DNA of 6,912 nucleotides from assembly GCA_023419055.1 (NCBI GenBank), contig JAEZYO010000729.1:1-6912 (forward strand), read 5' to 3'. Made by a program: the position numbers and the translations under genes. The notes beneath the pieces were generated by a model. That model made no database searches. It worked only from the letters and a program-made list of their open reading frames with translations, and was not told the origin of the DNA. This stretch comes from Pseudomonadota bacterium (GTDB taxonomy: Bacteria; Myxococcota; Polyangia; Polyangiales; Polyangiaceae). This document shows, one piece after another, positions 6,458 to 6,912 of the stretch (its first letter is position 1; the number at the start of each line of letters is the position of its first letter).

Positions 6458-6912
6458 ATGCTTCGCGCGCTCCTCAGCCGCTGCTTGCCCTACGTTGCTC
6501 TGTGTTTCGCACTCGGGTGCGGTGACGAAGGAGCGGACCAGCAAACTCATCCCACTTCCGATCCCGTCGTAGGGACGGTCGGGCAGGCGGTGCTCGGCGA
6601 GGATTGTGACACCGACGCCGACTGCATGAACGAGTGCGAAGAGTGCACCGGTCCCGACGGAAGCAAGACGTGCACGGCGAAGGCCGCTGGTAGCTCCTGT
6701 ACCAGCGGTACCAACACGGACGGTGCGTGTGACTTGCCGGACCAGTGCGACGGCAACGGCGTTTGCCAGGACCTGTTCGTCACGGACGACACCGTCGTGT
6801 GCGACCCCGCGGACGGCAACAACGCTTGCGACGCCGACGATACCTGCAGCGGCGTGGACAAGACGTGTGAGGTGAACTTCGCGTCGGCGGGGACGACGTG
6901 CGGCAGCGCGGA
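6458..6912 (+). CDS. Cys-rich repeat putative lipoprotein, myxobacterial type (partial, 3' end cut)
   Basis: The frame is open from ATG 6458 to the window edge (151 codons plus 2 bases) with no stop. The N-terminus MLRALLSRCLPYVALCFALGCG is a signal sequence with Arg3 and Arg8, a hydrophobic core and a lipobox-like A-L-G-C, giving a predicted lipidated Cys21. Ala at -3 is allowed but not optimal, so ordinary secretion is an alternative. A Thr/Pro/Asp linker (about 22-48) follows. The remainder carries 14 cysteines in about 100 residues, at 50, 56, 60, 63, 72, 81, 91, 97, 103, 115, 124, 130, 137 and 148. From C81 the spacing repeats about every 33-34 residues (C-x8/9-C-x5-C-x5/6-C-x10/11-C) with Asp/Gly-rich text such as CDGNGVC. 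The domain should be disulfide-stabilised outside the cytoplasm. Similar Cys-rich surface proteins are abundant in myxobacteria, mostly without known function; adhesion or ligand binding is possible. No Shine-Dalgarno sequence precedes the ATG, and there is no alternative in-frame ATG or GTG after the TAG at 6404. Confidence 0.82.
   Translation, partial: MLRALLSRCLPYVALCFALGCGDEGADQQTHPTSDPVVGTVGQAVLGEDCDTDADCMNECEECTGPDGSKTCTAKAAGSSCTSGTNTDGACDLPDQCDGNGVCQDLFVTDDTVVCDPADGNNACDADDTCSGVDKTCEVNFASAGTTCGSA

Noticed and set aside
6445..6525. ATG 6445 as an alternative start upstream of the lipoprotein
   Set aside because: It is in a different frame, which ends at a TGA after about 26 codons. It lacks a ribosome site and resembles nothing known.
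6547..6861. A 104-codon minus-strand frame rich in Ser, Thr and Val opposite the Cys-rich lipoprotein gene
   Set aside because: Ser/Thr/Val-rich text is what the antisense of Cys/Asp/Gly-rich repeats yields. The plus-strand frame has a signal peptide and regular Cys spacing, so this is a shadow.
1..6912. CRISPR array, tRNA, rRNA, insertion sequence or attachment site
   Set aside because: No regularly spaced direct repeats, cloverleaf-like segments, transposase motifs or terminal inverted repeats were seen, and nearly all of the window is accounted for by coding frames.

Overview
This window is GC-rich DNA whose codons strongly prefer G or C at the third position. Glu-Leu written as GAG-CTC is especially common. 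Together with a Cys-rich, Asp/Gly-rich lipoprotein of a type frequent in myxobacteria, this suggests Myxococcota, perhaps the Polyangiales/Sorangium side. That assignment is an inference from style, not from a marker gene.

Layout, left to right. (1) 1-267 (+) is the C-terminal PDZ domain of a protein cut by the left edge. (2) 284-1195 (+) is a complete trypsin-like HtrA/DegP-type serine protease with one PDZ domain, an intact His-Asp-Ser triad and no signal peptide. Its PDZ domain resembles the one ending at 267, so the two are probably a tandem paralogous pair in one operon. (3) After 74 bp containing an imperfect inverted repeat comes 1270-2538 (+), a YhaO/SbcD/Mre11-like metallophosphoesterase. 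It is translationally coupled through a 4-base TTGA overlap to (4) 2535-5990 (+), a very long YhaN-type (AAA_27, Rad50/SbcC-like) coiled-coil ATPase. (5) 6014-6391 (-) is a small GFA/CENP-V-type zinc protein, convergent with yhaN. (6) 6458-6912 (+) is the start of a Cys-rich putative lipoprotein that runs off the right edge.

The core of the window is the nuclease-ATPase pair. By family precedent the two proteins should form an Mre11-Rad50-like complex that processes DNA ends or structures. The YhaN-like protein has clear Walker A, Walker B and His-switch motifs. Where the family normally has an ABC-signature-like Ser-x-Gly-Thr segment, however, it reads Leu-Asn-Glu-Ala-Ala. It also has no Cys-x-x-Cys zinc hook. 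This divergent signature is the most notable anomaly in the window.

I found no CRISPR array, tRNA, rRNA, insertion sequence or phage gene. The only non-coding stretches are short (16, 74, 23 and 66 bp). I do not see a wholly new multi-gene system. The points worth a second look are the altered ATPase signature, the leaderless-looking protease pair next to the nuclease operon, and the Cys-repeat lipoprotein.
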